Shown in pieces: positions 44,901 to 56,024 of a stretch of 64,000 nucleotides of DNA. The stretch is from NCBI GenBank assembly GCA_025093985.1, contig JACAAK010000005.1, positions 1,798,001-1,862,000 on the forward strand, written 5' to 3'. Both the position numbers and the translations under genes were made by a program. The DNA is from Calvatia gigantea. Lineage: Eukaryota > Basidiomycota > Agaricomycetes > Agaricales > Lycoperdaceae. The notes under the pieces were generated by a model that was not told the origin of the DNA, did not search any database, and saw only the letters and a program-made list of their open reading frames with translations. Position 1 is the first letter of the stretch, and the number at the start of each line of letters is the position of its first letter.

Positions 44901-47900
44901 CATAGTGCCGAGTTCGGAACGCCTGACGCTCTTCAAATTCCTAACGACGCCGAAGCTTGTCGAGATGCGTACGCACTTCTCTCTTGCAAGGTTGACCTCC
45001 GTGGTCAGGCAGGATCCGAATGGCCTCGGGGAGAATGGAGGGAGGTGGACAAGGTCCATGAAAGAGGAACATTCAAAGCTCTTGCATGGATTCTCGAACG
45101 TGTGAGGCATGTCGACGACGGCCTACGGTCATGGCAGCAGGTCGACGTCACCGATCAGCACCTGAATTGCGAGCGATGCGCACCTACTATTCCTAAGCTG
45201 CGTTGGTTGCAAATCGGCAAGAAGGTTACGCCTGCGGAGGACCCGGTGCAGGCCGGGGAATACGAACGGCGACTCAAGAGACGTCCAAACCCCTTTGTCA
45301 CTCAACTGAAGCTTGATGAAGACGATGCCGGATTCGTACGCGTCGGAATCAACATACCCACTCTCCTCCATCGTGCGCTTTCCCGTTTACCGTCTCGCGG
45401 CCGCACAGAAAAACCATTGCTGTCTTGGCGACTGGATACAAACTACACTCCATCTGTGAACGCCAACCTCTCCAAGTTCGTCATCTTGAGTAACAAGAAT
45501 GATAGGGAGCATGCTCAGCCACCGAGTTTCAAGATTCCGCTGCGTAAAGAACAGCTTCGATCATTAGAGTGGATGCTTGCGCAGGAATCTAATACAGTGG
45601 CGCCATTCGTTGAGGAAGAGATCTCAGAAGCTGTGCTGACACCTCTCGGCTGGCGAGCGGAAGGTCGTGCCCAAAGACCTATTCGAGTTCGGGGGGGTGT
45701 ACTTGCTGATCAAGTCGGGTACGGAAAGACCGCCATTACATTGGGTGTCATAGACTGCACACATAAGGAAGTCAAGAAAGAGTTCGCGGCTATAGGACGC
45801 ATACCTGGGAAGATTGCCGTCAAGGGGACCCTTGTAATTGTGCCGCCCCATCTCACGCGTCAATGGAACTCTGAAGTCGAGAAGTTCACTGGTAAAGGCC
45901 GTTTCAAGGTTATCGTGGTTTCCACGGTTTCGAACTTGAACGGTGTCACAATTGAAGATATCCAGGAGGCCGACATCGTCATCATCGCTTCAAACATCTT
46001 CAAGAGTAACGTGTACCTGGAGAATCTCGAGTCCCTCGCTGCTGCTGGAGAACTCCCCGCTAAGGAGGGTCGTCACTTCAATGCGCAACTGGAGAAATCT
46101 GAGGAAAATCTGAGGAAACAAGTAGATCGCCTGCAAGACCAGGGTTCGGAAGCTGTTCTCGTAGCTATGAGGGAAGGTCGCGCACAAGGTATGTGAGCCG
46201 ACGTTTCGTTTGGAATAGTACTCATACATTTTCTAAAGTGGAAGAGGAAACACGTGCAAACGCCCTTACCCAAACTAAACGTTTACGCGGAAAGTCATAT
46301 CGCGAAGCTGCTGAGAAGCTAGAGGAAGACGCTGCGAGAAATGCCGAACCTGAACCTACCAAGGCCCAGCCCTCCGTTCCATCTTCTCGGTCTGCTACAT
46401 CTTCGCCTCGCAACATAGTCGAGGTTGTCATTCAAGTTGGGCCTGGGCACCCTTCGTATGATAAGGTGAAGCGTGAACAGCAAAATTCAATCGATGGCGG
46501 CTCCCGAAAGCGGTTGCGCCGCTCTGCTGGCAAATCCGTGATTGTAGTTTCCGATGACGAAGAGACCAAATCTGGCAGTGACTACGAGGAAGAATCCCGC
46601 GACACATCCCCACTTCCGGAACCAAAACCCAAGAAAGTGTCAGCTACAAAGGCTGCCAAGAGGAAACGCATAGTCGAATCCGACGACGACTTTTCTGCTG
46701 AAGAAACGGACTCAGATGACCCCCCTCCCCCGACCTCTGACGATGAAAGCGTCGTCTCCAGCAAACCTGCGACGACAACCCGGAAGAAGGGCAAGACAGG
46801 AACCTCCCGTGCCGCTGCCACTAGCTCAGACGAATCTGCAATGAATGTGGATGAGGCTCCTATTAACGGGAAGAAGGGAAAGGCGGCCAAGGGCAAGAGT
46901 AAATCTGAGGATCGTCCAGCCAAACGCCAGAAGCGAACAGACAGTGACCCTTGGAAGCTGGGGTCGAAAGCGGTAAAGCGGGATTGGACACAAATGCAAG
47001 CGCCTCCTATGGAGATCTTCCACTTTGCCAGGAAGGTCGTGGATGAGTATACTTACCTTGACGGGAAGATCCATTCTCTGGTCACGAAACTGACGGCGGA
47101 ACGGCAATGGGTCCTTTCAGGCACTCCGCCAATACACGACTTCGCTGCATTGAAGACGATCGCTGCATTCCTAAACTTGCACCTTGGTGTGGACGACGAC
47201 GGGGAGGGCCAATCAACAGAAGTGAAGAAACGTCGGCGCGAACAGACTGGTGTGTATATCCCCCTTCCGCCTTGGGATAAACAAACTCACTTATTTTTCG
47301 CTAGCCGTTGAAAAGTTCCACTCTTTCCGCGAAGTTCACACATTGGAGTGGCATGCTCATCGTCATGAGCTCGGTCAAACTTTCTTAAACCAATTTGTTC
47401 GACAGGTTCGTGGCTTATAATATGTAGATTCAAGTCTTCTGACCCGGTATTCAGAACATAGCCGAAATCGACGAGATTCCATGGACAGAGAAGATCGAAG
47501 GCATTACCCTTCCAGCAGCCGAACGTGCCATATACCTCGAACTCGAGCATCACTTGCGGGCCCTTGATATGACAATTAAGAGAGGGAAGAAGACTGAGAG
47601 TGATAGAGAGAAACGACTTGCGCAAGCTCTTGGAGAATCCAAGTGAGTGTATATTTATGTTTGCAGGTCGGACATATTTCTGAAATAACCATCAAGGTCC
47701 GCCGAAGAAGCTCTCCTGAAACGCTGCTCCCACTTCGACTTGGAGACATCAAATGAGAATGCCATGAAAGCTTGCGATGTGATCGTCAAGGAACGCCAGA
47801 AGCAGCTTGACGACTGCAAAGCGGAACTGCTCAGAGCCGTCAAGGAAGGTGTTAAACGGGAGAAGAACCTTGGAGACGTTGGACAAGAATCAATGTTCAA

Positions 47901-48916
47901 CGAGTATATTCGCGTCTGTCGGACAGAAGGAATTGATGATCAAGAAGCCACTGAAGTGGTTCGACAGATTCTTGATCAGGCCGGAGCCGGTAATGGGAAA
48001 TCTAGGGGCAAGAACCAAGACGCGCAACTTTCGGAGAAAGTCAAAGCCGCTGTTTGGGACCACCGCGAACGAACTCACGAAATCCGCCGACTCACCAAGG
48101 AGATGGTTGGCCGCATCCGCTCCCTCCGTTACTTCACCGTCGTTCGTGACCTCCAGAAACAAGCTGATCAGCGACCCTCTATTTCCTGCCCTAGCTGTGG
48201 TCGAAAAAATATCCCGGTGGAAGAGGCCGCTGTTCTTTCTTCCTGTGGTCATATGGGATGTCGTTCTTGTGTCCGCAAGTCAGCTGAACAAGAGGAGTGT
48301 GTCTATGCCGCTTCCGGCATGTGCAAATCTGCTGCTCGAGTGCTCAACGTCGTTAACGCAGACACGCTGGGTGAGGATGATATACAGCGTGATGGTCGAG
48401 GCAAGCATTTCGGTATGAAACTCGAAAAAGTAGTTCAGCTTATTAAGTAAGTCCCTGCAATCATTCTGTCGATAAGACAATTGACAACGTTTTGATAGGG
48501 ACACGCCGAAAAGAGAACGCATCCTCGTTTTTGTCCAATTCCCGGATCTCATGAAGAAGGTTACTGAGGCCTTCAACTACCACAAGATCCCATTCCTGGA
48601 AATCAGGGGTACCGCGCATCAAAAGAGCAAGAATCTCGAGCTCTTCCAGAATGACAGTAAGGAAAAGGTGCTTCTGTTGAATGTCATGGATGAAAGCGCG
48701 AGCGGGGCCAATTTAACCTCGGCCAATCATGCTATTTTCCTCTCCCCCCTACTTGCTCCGTCGCAGGAGATTTACACAGCGTGCGAGACGCAAGCCGTAG
48801 GTCGTCTCGTTCGTTATGGCCAGACGAAACACGTTTATGTGTGGAGATTCCTCACGAAGAATACGATCGACGAAGAGATCTTCACCGAGAGGAAGAAGGC
48901 GATGCAATCATCTTAG
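41910..48916 (+). CDS. DNMT5: DNMT5-type cytosine methyltransferase with RING-SNF2 module
   Basis: Predicted ATP-dependent maintenance CpG methyltransferase. Exons 41910-42454, 42504-43102, 43161-43290, 43339-44836, 44889-46188, 46239-47249, 47305-47405, 47455-47642, 47697-48446 and 48499-48916 give 2179 residues in frame. Order: basic N-terminus with PIP box QASIASFF (11-18); methyltransferase (about 112-475) with motif I MCSGTESP, catalytic Cys near 205 in AGTSCVDYSNLN, ILENVCS, HTRTRVYL and LAGNAMSTT; zinc-finger-like CGCEGR...CVDC...CRKCGG; unassigned middle region; SNF2 ATPase with Walker A QVGYGKTAI (about 1200), VIVPPHLTRQWNSEVEKF, DE box VVDEYTYLDG (about 1625) and WVLSGTPP; RING (about 1954-2010, CPSCGRK, SSCGHMGCRSC); helicase C domain to the end (ILVFVQFPDL, QAVGRLVRYGQTKHVYVWRF). 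A charged, Ser-rich insert of about 250 residues splits the ATPase. No chromodomain is seen. Confidence 0.94.
41940..41963 (+). other. PIP-box codons of DNMT5
   Basis: These eight codons read QASIASFF, an exact match to the PCNA-interacting consensus Q-x-x-[ILMV]-x-x-[FY]-[FY]. Basic residues flank it on both sides (MVKKKTEPKG before, SKKQK after), as is common in high-affinity PIP boxes. PCNA binding itself is inference. Confidence 0.75.
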
Positions 48917-49082
48917 CTTGTAATTTTGCTTTAATGTTGTTATGCTGTATCTTCATGTTATTATCTTAGCTCGGGACAATGTTTGAATATTAATGTCATT
49001 AATCCTAAAAAAGTCCACGGCCGTCAGTAGAGTGATACATATGTTAATACAGAGGCCGGGAGGAACGCCGTTGCAAGAAAAT

Positions 49083-49541
49083 CTACTTGTTGGACATGGC
49101 ATAGCCGCTTGTGTCTAGAATCTGCTTCCCACATATTGAACATAGGCCTTTCCTGTAGGCACAGCCTGTGCAGAGCATGATTGCGTCAGCCAGGAGAAAC
49201 CTAGACAAATGATTGGCGCACCATGACAGTATTTTGCCTTGTTCTGCGTTGTTGGCTGCTTACAGTCTTTGCATTTAGATTGATATGGCTTGTGCCAGAG
49301 TCAGACAGCGTCAATGCGCTAGGAATGCTGCACTCACCTGGAAACGATTCTTGGAACTGCCAGGTCGACTGAGTAGCTTGTTCTCCCCGACCTTGCGTGA
49401 CCCCTCTTTGATGCTGGTTGAACTGGCGGTGAATGGATCGGGAGCGGCGAGTTTTGATAGTTTCTATAGAGACGAAATGTGTAAATCCTGAAGACAAAAG
49501 AAAAAGGAGGGATGCACTTTCTCGCACTTCTTGCAGACCAT
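49083..49541 (-). CDS. CRIPT: CRIPT family zinc-binding protein
   Basis: Small Cys-rich protein of the CRIPT family, linked to the minor spliceosome in animals and widely conserved. Exons 49541-49518, 49463-49338, 49288-49222 and 49165-49083 give 99 residues, the expected length. The sequence follows the family throughout: MVCKKCEKKLSKLAAPDPFT, KVGENKLLSRPGSSKNRFQP, KCKDCKQ, AKYCHGCAYRKGLCSICGKQ and ILDTSGYAMSNK. Four CxxC pairs are intact. It is invisible without splicing because the exons fall in different frames. Confidence 0.93.
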
Positions 49542-50207
49542 GATCTATGTAACGTTGCAAGTCAGTGCAAGGAGTGGCTGTGCCAAAAGGTGGCTGAACG
49601 ACTGCTGACCAAGCATGATCTACAATCTCGATGGGGTCGCGAATTCTTCTGTTTGTTCTTCCCACCAAGGGTTGGTGTTTAGACTAGTGTGGCGAGTGCC
49701 ATCGCAACGGTATTTTACAATCACCAACATCTTTATTATCTTTCTCTAATGAGCTTTTCTAGATGTGCCCCTCTGTTGGGTCGCACCTTCCAAATCCGCG
49801 CAGCACCAATATGGCAAGTCTATACCCAAGATAAGGTGCTTATTGTTGGAAATCTAACCTACCCCTTCGCACCAGGCATACCCCAGACTCGTATCACTGA
49901 ACTTTCTACCATATCTCAAACTCAATATGGTTGACATGACACCCTTAACAAGAAGAAGCGGAGGCGGGGCATCTCTTACAAAAGATGTAGTTTGACACAA
50001 TGAACCCGCCTGTCGACCAGCACGCGACGTGAAGACAATTTTTTACCTCTATCCACGGCCAACATAATACGAGTTTTGTTTTCGTTGGTGCAAACAGGGA
50101 TATGATTTACTTCTAGCTCAGCAACCACCGTCGTTTTTATTTTCTCCAGTGATGACGGACAAGTATAAATGTCCTCAAGGACAGACAAGATAGGAGGACA
50201 AGAAAGC
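49542..50207. other. divergent intergenic region, no gene seen
   Basis: These 666 bp lie between the starts of CRIPT (-) and the F-box gene (+). A short + frame at 49689-49934 has no domain. An in-frame ATG at 50169 could extend the F-box protein by 13 residues. Confidence 0.35.
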
Positions 50208-51919
50208 ATGTCGCCTCACCGTCTCACTACTATCCGTCGCTACAAGATTTCCAACGATGTCCTGATTCTCATCCTCGAGAATATGGACCCGGATACGCTC
50301 TACTTTACGTCCAAGGTAATTTCCTGCAGTTCTCGTTGGACGAACGCACCCCTGACACTATATACTTTTTTAGGTCTTTCGTAGGGTCTACGTCCTGACT
50401 ATGGAGTTCTTGCCACTCCGCTACAAATTTGAGTTAGCTTTGGCGGGCATGAAATCTGGCGCTATCTCCAGCCGTGGACCGCCGCTCCTTGCCCGCTTTA
50501 ATCTCCTTTCGTCCTACCGCACGGATTGGCCGACCATTTCCTGGAGCCACGACCAAAAGGCTCAGCTTCCTACGCTTGGCAGTTTTGATATCACAGACAG
50601 CTTCATCCACTACGTTGCAGCGCACGGGGTGGAACTCATGGAGCTCCCGTCCTGCCGCACGGGGAAGCCACCATCCCAGACAAGGCACATCAGGATTCCT
50701 ACCGCGCCACGCGTCGAGTGCGTTGCTCTGGATTCTACTCAAACGTTGATCGTCACTGGACATGTCCTTGCGTACGTGGCTTCCCTGCGTGATCGGTGGA
50801 CCAATTTTCTGATGGTGCTATGTTTGTAGCGCACCGAACCAGATTGATGTTCTCTTGAAGATCCGCGACATGTGGACCTTCAATAAGCACAAGGAGTCTG
50901 CGTCTGATCATTACAGCTTCGCCGCTTCTACGACCCCTGGAGCGGTTCTATCAGCCATCAACGTCGCTATATGCGGTAATAAGTTACTCGTTCGCCTTGA
51001 GTACGGAGGCGCCACCCCGAGGGGAGAACAGCTTCTCATTAACTGGAAGACACTTCACGCAGCTGTAAGCGAATCGTAATTGGTTTCCCGATACACTGAC
51101 TGATTCCTTCCTAGCGGCTTGAGAAGCAAGACGCCCTATTCCTCGATCAAGACCACATTCTGGTCGTGGAGAAAGTTAACGACATACCTTCCCTCTTCGT
51201 TTACAACGTCAAAAATGTTCAACAACCTATCCCAAGGCGCCAACTGCAGCTTCCCGACGCCTGGAGCAACTGTTTGATCAACTTCCACCGAAATGATGCC
51301 CCAATGACAGATCCTCCAAGAGGTTCCAACATGCTCTTCTATTCCGATCCGGCGCGCCGAATCCTCATGCTCTCTGCGCGTCAGTCCGCCCAAACTAAAT
51401 ATATCAACTGGATGATCTTCCCGGAACGTTTATTCACTTGGCCTTGGATCCGAGGACAACAAGTAGCCTGGAACGATTGGTGCCAATATGTTATCGTCAG
51501 GAACACCGCTAGCACCCGTCTGTTGGGAAAACCTGCAGTCACGGGTGCGAAGGTTGTGTACCTCGACCAAGACTCGAGTGGGACGAAAGCGAGGATCAAT
51601 TCCATTACATTTGCGCCACATTCGGAGTCCCCTGAAACGGTGCAGGCCATGTGGGATTTTGTTGGGAGGCACACGCCACTTGTGCCCACCGAGGCTAGGA
51701 GGGAGATTCCTGCGGTAAATGGTCTTGGGTCCAAATTACAGGACTTGCGCGTTACGGAGGATAATATTGTTTTGCTTTATGTAAGTGATCTATCTTTGGC
51801 TGTGATGGATATTGTAGCTAAGTGACATACACACTTCTTATCAGGAAAATAACAATGGTCATCTGCCGATCAAGATACTCACCTTCGGCGCTCTCAACGG
51901 TTCTTCCTCCCCACGCTAA
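50208..51919 (+). CDS. basidiomycete F-box protein
   Basis: Putative SCF substrate receptor. Exons 50208-50315, 50374-50771, 50830-51064, 51115-51780 and 51845-51919 give 493 residues in frame. The N-terminus holds a degenerate F-box (YKISNDVLILILENMDPDTL, then FRRVYVLTMEFL across intron 1). The remaining 430 residues form beta-strand-like repeats without WD or LRR signatures (RIPTAPRVECVALDSTQTLI, VLLKIRDMWTFNKH, ALFLDQDHILVVEKV). This layout is typical of the greatly expanded F-box families of Agaricomycetes. The ligand is unknown. An upstream in-frame ATG at 50169 is possible. Confidence 0.65.
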
Positions 51920-52210
51920 ATGCCGCAGTTTCGTCGCTTACTGGACACGCTCTATCTTAAAGTTCCTTTTGTGCATAATTTTGTGGTTTCACGACACTTT
52001 CTTTTGCTCGTCATTTCTTTTATGACCTTGACTGCCTTACTTGCTCAGTTCTCCCTGTTGGACTGCCGCTTCCTTTTGCCTGGAGTTCCGGAATGACTCT
52101 TGGACGCAGTATAAACTACCGCAGTAGTATTGATAACCATGGAAATCTATTACTCACTACACAGTAACCTGGTTGAGGTGTGATGGTGAACAACCTAAGA
52201 GATCGATGTC

Positions 52211-53174
52211 CTATTTACTCTTCCTCTGTTGAGATACCTTCTTCTGTCGTCTCTCCCATTCTGCTCGCCACCGCCACCATTCATCTTCCCTTCCACCATC
52301 AGCCCACACTGCCCACCCATCACGAATCTGTAGCCATGTCGAAACGGGATTGTTCAGTGCAAACTGTTTAAGTTGTCCCAGGGAGGACGTAGGGTATCTT
52401 GTTGGTAAAAGTTCAGCGACCAGGTATAACGAAAGACCTAGGACACAGCCAATAGCCAAGCCCCAAGATATTTGGTGCCAGTTATGATATCCTAGATGAT
52501 GCCTAGACATGAGATATACCACCGTCCGTCAGAGAGCCCAAGGGGGGGGGGGGGGGGGAGAGTGCTGAGGAATTGGCTTACCGGGAGTAAGCAACTACGC
52601 TCGCCCAACCAAGTAAGCCCGCATAGACGACCAGTCGCCAGAGCTTGTCGAGTATCTTAAATCCCGTAGTACCAAAGCGATGCTTGAAGCACATGTGGCA
52701 CATGAGAAATGTAGCGAAATAGCCCATGTACTGACTGTGTGAGGAGGGGAAGCCGTAGCCGTTACCAATACTCTCTAAGAATACATATTAAATAAAAGCA
52801 TCACAAAAGGTGATTCTGGGTTTCTCACCAATTGGTCTGTTCTGCTTCACGGCGCGTTTAATCACATAATTTAACCCCTCCCCGAAGAGCTGTCCGGCCC
52901 ACATGATGATGACGAGGTACTCGCGTGTCTGCACCGCTAATGCTGCATACGAGGCCTATCCGGTGGGAGTAAGAATAAAAGTCTATTCTCGAGGTTTGTG
53001 TGCTCACCATGAGTAAAATGGGACTCAGTGTTACGAGGGCGAGACCCAAGGAAAAGATAGAATTGTCATCATCTGAGAATCTAGTTCGGTAAGGGGATGA
53101 GGGGTTGAAAACAGTCATTCATACTTACATAGAACATGTGTGAGGTCTAAAGAAGCCTTTTGATCTTGCGACAT
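52211..53174 (-). CDS. CAX4: dolichyldiphosphatase (CAX4/CWH8, PAP2 fold)
   Basis: ER enzyme that recycles dolichyl pyrophosphate after N-glycosylation. Exons 53174-53129, 53072-53008, 52955-52829, 52774-52582 and 52502-52211 give 240 residues in frame. Seen: SLDLTHVLYDDNSIFSLGLA, GEGLNYVIKRAVKQNRP (first PAP2 block), GNGYGFPSSHSQYMGYFATF (second) and VAYSRHHLGYHNWHQISWG (third), then the conserved tail NPVSTWLQIRDGWAVWADGG and WWRWRAEWERRQ. The last intron contains a C17 run on the coding strand. It is followed on the same strand, 196 bp upstream, by pantothenate synthetase. Confidence 0.93.
52542..52558 (+). repeat. poly-G tract, 17 nt, in CAX4 intron 4
   Basis: Seventeen consecutive G on +, that is C17 within the last intron of the dolichyldiphosphatase gene. 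It is the third such tract in the window. Confidence 0.9.
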
Positions 53175-53370
53175 GGCCACTTCTGGCCCCTGGGTCAGGA
53201 AAATCGATGACGTTGAGCTCAAGCAGCTGATTCTCAGGAGTATGTTGAGTGTTTTTCCCACGCATCCCCCACTATCTATAAAGTATAGGCCTCTGCGTAA
53301 GTACAAAATTCTGGCGCAAAAGATATTATATTGCGGTACAGATCTACCCTGGTATACATTAAGAGATAAT

Positions 53371-54539
53371 TTATCCAATGATCATACTCCCATTTCCAAG
53401 GACAAGATTGTCAATCAACCTCGTCTTTTCAACGTAGAATGCACCACTCAACAATACCACGTCGAAATCCGTCTTGACAGCTCCATCCTCAACGACTTCG
53501 AACGTATCCGCACCGTTGAACTCTATAAAATCCAGCCGCGTATCCACATCTAATTTATCCTCTTGCGCCTGTCTTGTCCGAATTTCGACCACTTCATGGG
53601 CTTTGGCTAGACACTCGGCTTTGGTCAAGCCTTCTTCCCAAGCGGCTCTGGCAGCAACGAGAGCCTGATACAGTGTCGGCGCGACTTTGCGTCCGTTAGG
53701 AGATAGATAAGCGTTTCTCGATGAGAGAGCAAGTCCGTCCGTTGGGTCGCGTGCTGTCGGCACAATATGCACATTTTCGGGGAGAGGATGGGGCATTAAT
53801 AGATCCCTCGTTAGACGCTTGATAAGGAGGGCTTGTTGAATGTCTTTTTGACCGAAGTATGCCCTTGTCGGCTAAGTGTACAGTATACGGTCAGCCGACA
53901 GGGCATGGAGGGGTGTGATAAAGTATGAGTGTACCCACCTGTATGACATTGAACAATTTTGTGACGACTGTGGTTACACCACGAAAGAACGTTGGTCTAC
54001 TCCTTCCTTCCATTTGATGACAATAACCCTTGATCTCAACGAAGGTGCCCTTCTGGGAAGAAACGTCTTGTGATATACCCGAGGGATACATTTCTTTAAC
54101 ATTTGGGAGGAAAATTGCGGCAGGTTGGCGGACGATGGAAGGCGTTTGAGGGGCAGATATTGCGCCCTCGGTGCTCAATGCGGGATGTGAAGGCTTGTTA
54201 AGAGCAATGAGAGCAGCAATGTCTTGTTCGAGAGTACGCGGGTATGTCGTGAGGTCTTCATGTGGTGCGAATTGTGCTGGGTTGACAAAGATGGAGAGAA
54301 CCGTCAAGTCGTTCTCGACCAGCGATCTTCGGACTGTGAAATCATAACATGTCATAGCGTCAGACAATGGGCTTATTGTTGAATTACGTACCAAGAGATA
54401 GGTGACCTTCGTGCAGGGCACCCATTGTCGGGACATACCCCACAGATTTACGCTCCCTGAATGCCACTTCCCGCCATTCACGGAAGGCGCCCGCGGTTGT
54501 GAGGAGTGGTATAGGTGATTGTGGAAGTACAGAAGACAT
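53371..54539 (-). CDS. PAN6: pantoate-beta-alanine ligase (pantothenate synthetase)
   Basis: Joins pantoate and beta-alanine with ATP to make pantothenate, the coenzyme A precursor. Exons 54539-54392, 54333-53939 and 53871-53371 give 347 residues in frame. The nucleotide-binding signature [17 protein letters not shown] is at residues 35-50, followed by [56 protein letters not shown], and the [20 protein letters not shown] block that closes the active site. An insertion of about 45 residues ([13 protein letters not shown] region) before the PGxxFRGV-like block is longer than in bacterial PanC, as usual in fungi. Confidence 0.94.
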
Positions 54540-54841
54540 CCTACGAATTCTAGGTAGAGGGAGGACTTTTCGTTTAATTAGCATGCAAGTGTAGAATGTG
54601 GCATGAGGGGCAGAATTTGGTTTTGCTAATCGACTGATATACCCAAAGCTTTTAAATATTAGTGTATCATGCCTGACGTAGATACTATTTTTGTTGCCGG
54701 AATAACAAATGTATGAACAAATACTCCTGCATGTACTAATATTCATGTCTACCCGGTTTATGTTAACGCACAGCAGGACTAATTGCCCATTCCCTCGCAA
54801 ATACATACGCCCTTGCAACACGGCTACAGTCCTGATTTGGG
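54540..54841. other. short intergenic region
   Basis: These 302 bp lie between two same-strand (-) genes. They are A/T-rich, and no gene was recognised. Confidence 0.4.
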
Positions 54842-55768
54842 TTATCGACTCTCCTCCCAACACAACTCGATCCATATCACCCATCTTCTACGATCCTTTT
54901 CCTCTTCATGTTCCGCTCTAGAGACATCCCATTGTCTCTCTTTACCACCCACACCGTCGGTTCCAATCACCTCCCGTTCCAATGCCTCAACGACCCGAAA
55001 ACCAGCATGCGTAACGGCACGCAAGAACGAGTGGATAGTATACCTTCCCGTATGTAATCCCGCAACAAGGCAAACCCTCGCTTCTGTATCCTTGCGCAAT
55101 GCCTTTTGCAGGGTATCAATAAAAATCACATGCAAGTCCGGATTCCACAATGTATCCGCAGCGATGATCACGTCGAACCCGCACCTGGGCTCATTTATTA
55201 CCGAGAATAAGGGTGTGGGGTCGCTTCCCCAGGCGTACGGCATCGCACGACAATTATTCTCCACTCCATTCCGCTTGATGTTCTCCGAGAGAGTGTGGAT
55301 GAGTTGTGTGTCTGGGTAATCTGTTGCGAGGACGGATACGTCGGGATAGAGCTTCGCGATGAGGATGCTCGGTAAACCTGCTGCTGCGCCCAGCTCTAAA
55401 ACCCTCGAACTTCTTGCTGGGGCGGTCCTTTCCTTTGAGGCGGTCATCGAGGCGTAAGAAATCCAGGCCATGGGCGAATTGGGTCGATGCGATCCACACA
55501 GAAGATGCGTGAAGGGACCAATTCGCAGCTTCGGTGTCTGGGGTTTGGAGTGTTATTGTAATTGATGGTGGATGTGCAGTGGGATGTGTGTAGGTATAGA
55601 GGGCGCCAGCAGATGTGAATGTAACCGGTTGATATTCGTAGAGTGTTTGGAGAGAGTCGGAGAGAATATCTTCTGGGTCGTTATTGTCGTTATCATGATT
55701 CGGAGTCGGGGCGCGACGTCGTGATAGCGGGGGTGTTGGGTCTGGGTGAGGGGTGGAAGGTTGATTTG
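54842..55768 (-). CDS. EFM7: EFM7/NNT1-like protein methyltransferase
   Basis: Seven-beta-strand methyltransferase of the yeast Nnt1/Efm7 group, which modifies the N-terminus and Lys2 of elongation factor eEF1A. The N-terminal part (DPEDILSDSLQTLYEYQPVT, ITLQTPDTEAANWSLHASSV) lies in one frame and the catalytic part in another: RVLELGAAAGLPSILIAKLY (motif I), VLATDYPDTQLIHTL, FDVIIAADTLWNPDLH, HTGRYTIHSFLRAVTHAGFR. Between about 55470 and 55420 the frames must shift by one base. Candidates are a surplus base in a short homopolymer, a 52-nt intron with a weak GC donor, or a 67-nt GT-AG intron that would remove a conserved segment. The first exon and the start codon upstream of about 55768 were not resolved. 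Confidence 0.75.
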
Positions 55769-56024
55769 GCTTAACTTAAGGTCGTTGTCGTTGCCATCAA
55801 TTAGGCATACATGGCCAAGTCCAGTTGGGTGTCCCTTATCCTGCGTGAAGAAGTAGGCGATTAAAGGAGTTTGATGAAGCAACTAACCTCGATACAGACA
55901 AGGGGAAGAAGGCGGGTGGCGATAGCGCAAGGATCAATCGACCACCCATCTTATCAATTGTCGAGCAGGAGGCAGGATAAACATAACGTTTGTACAACAC
56001 TCCAGATCGTTTTCCAAATACATC

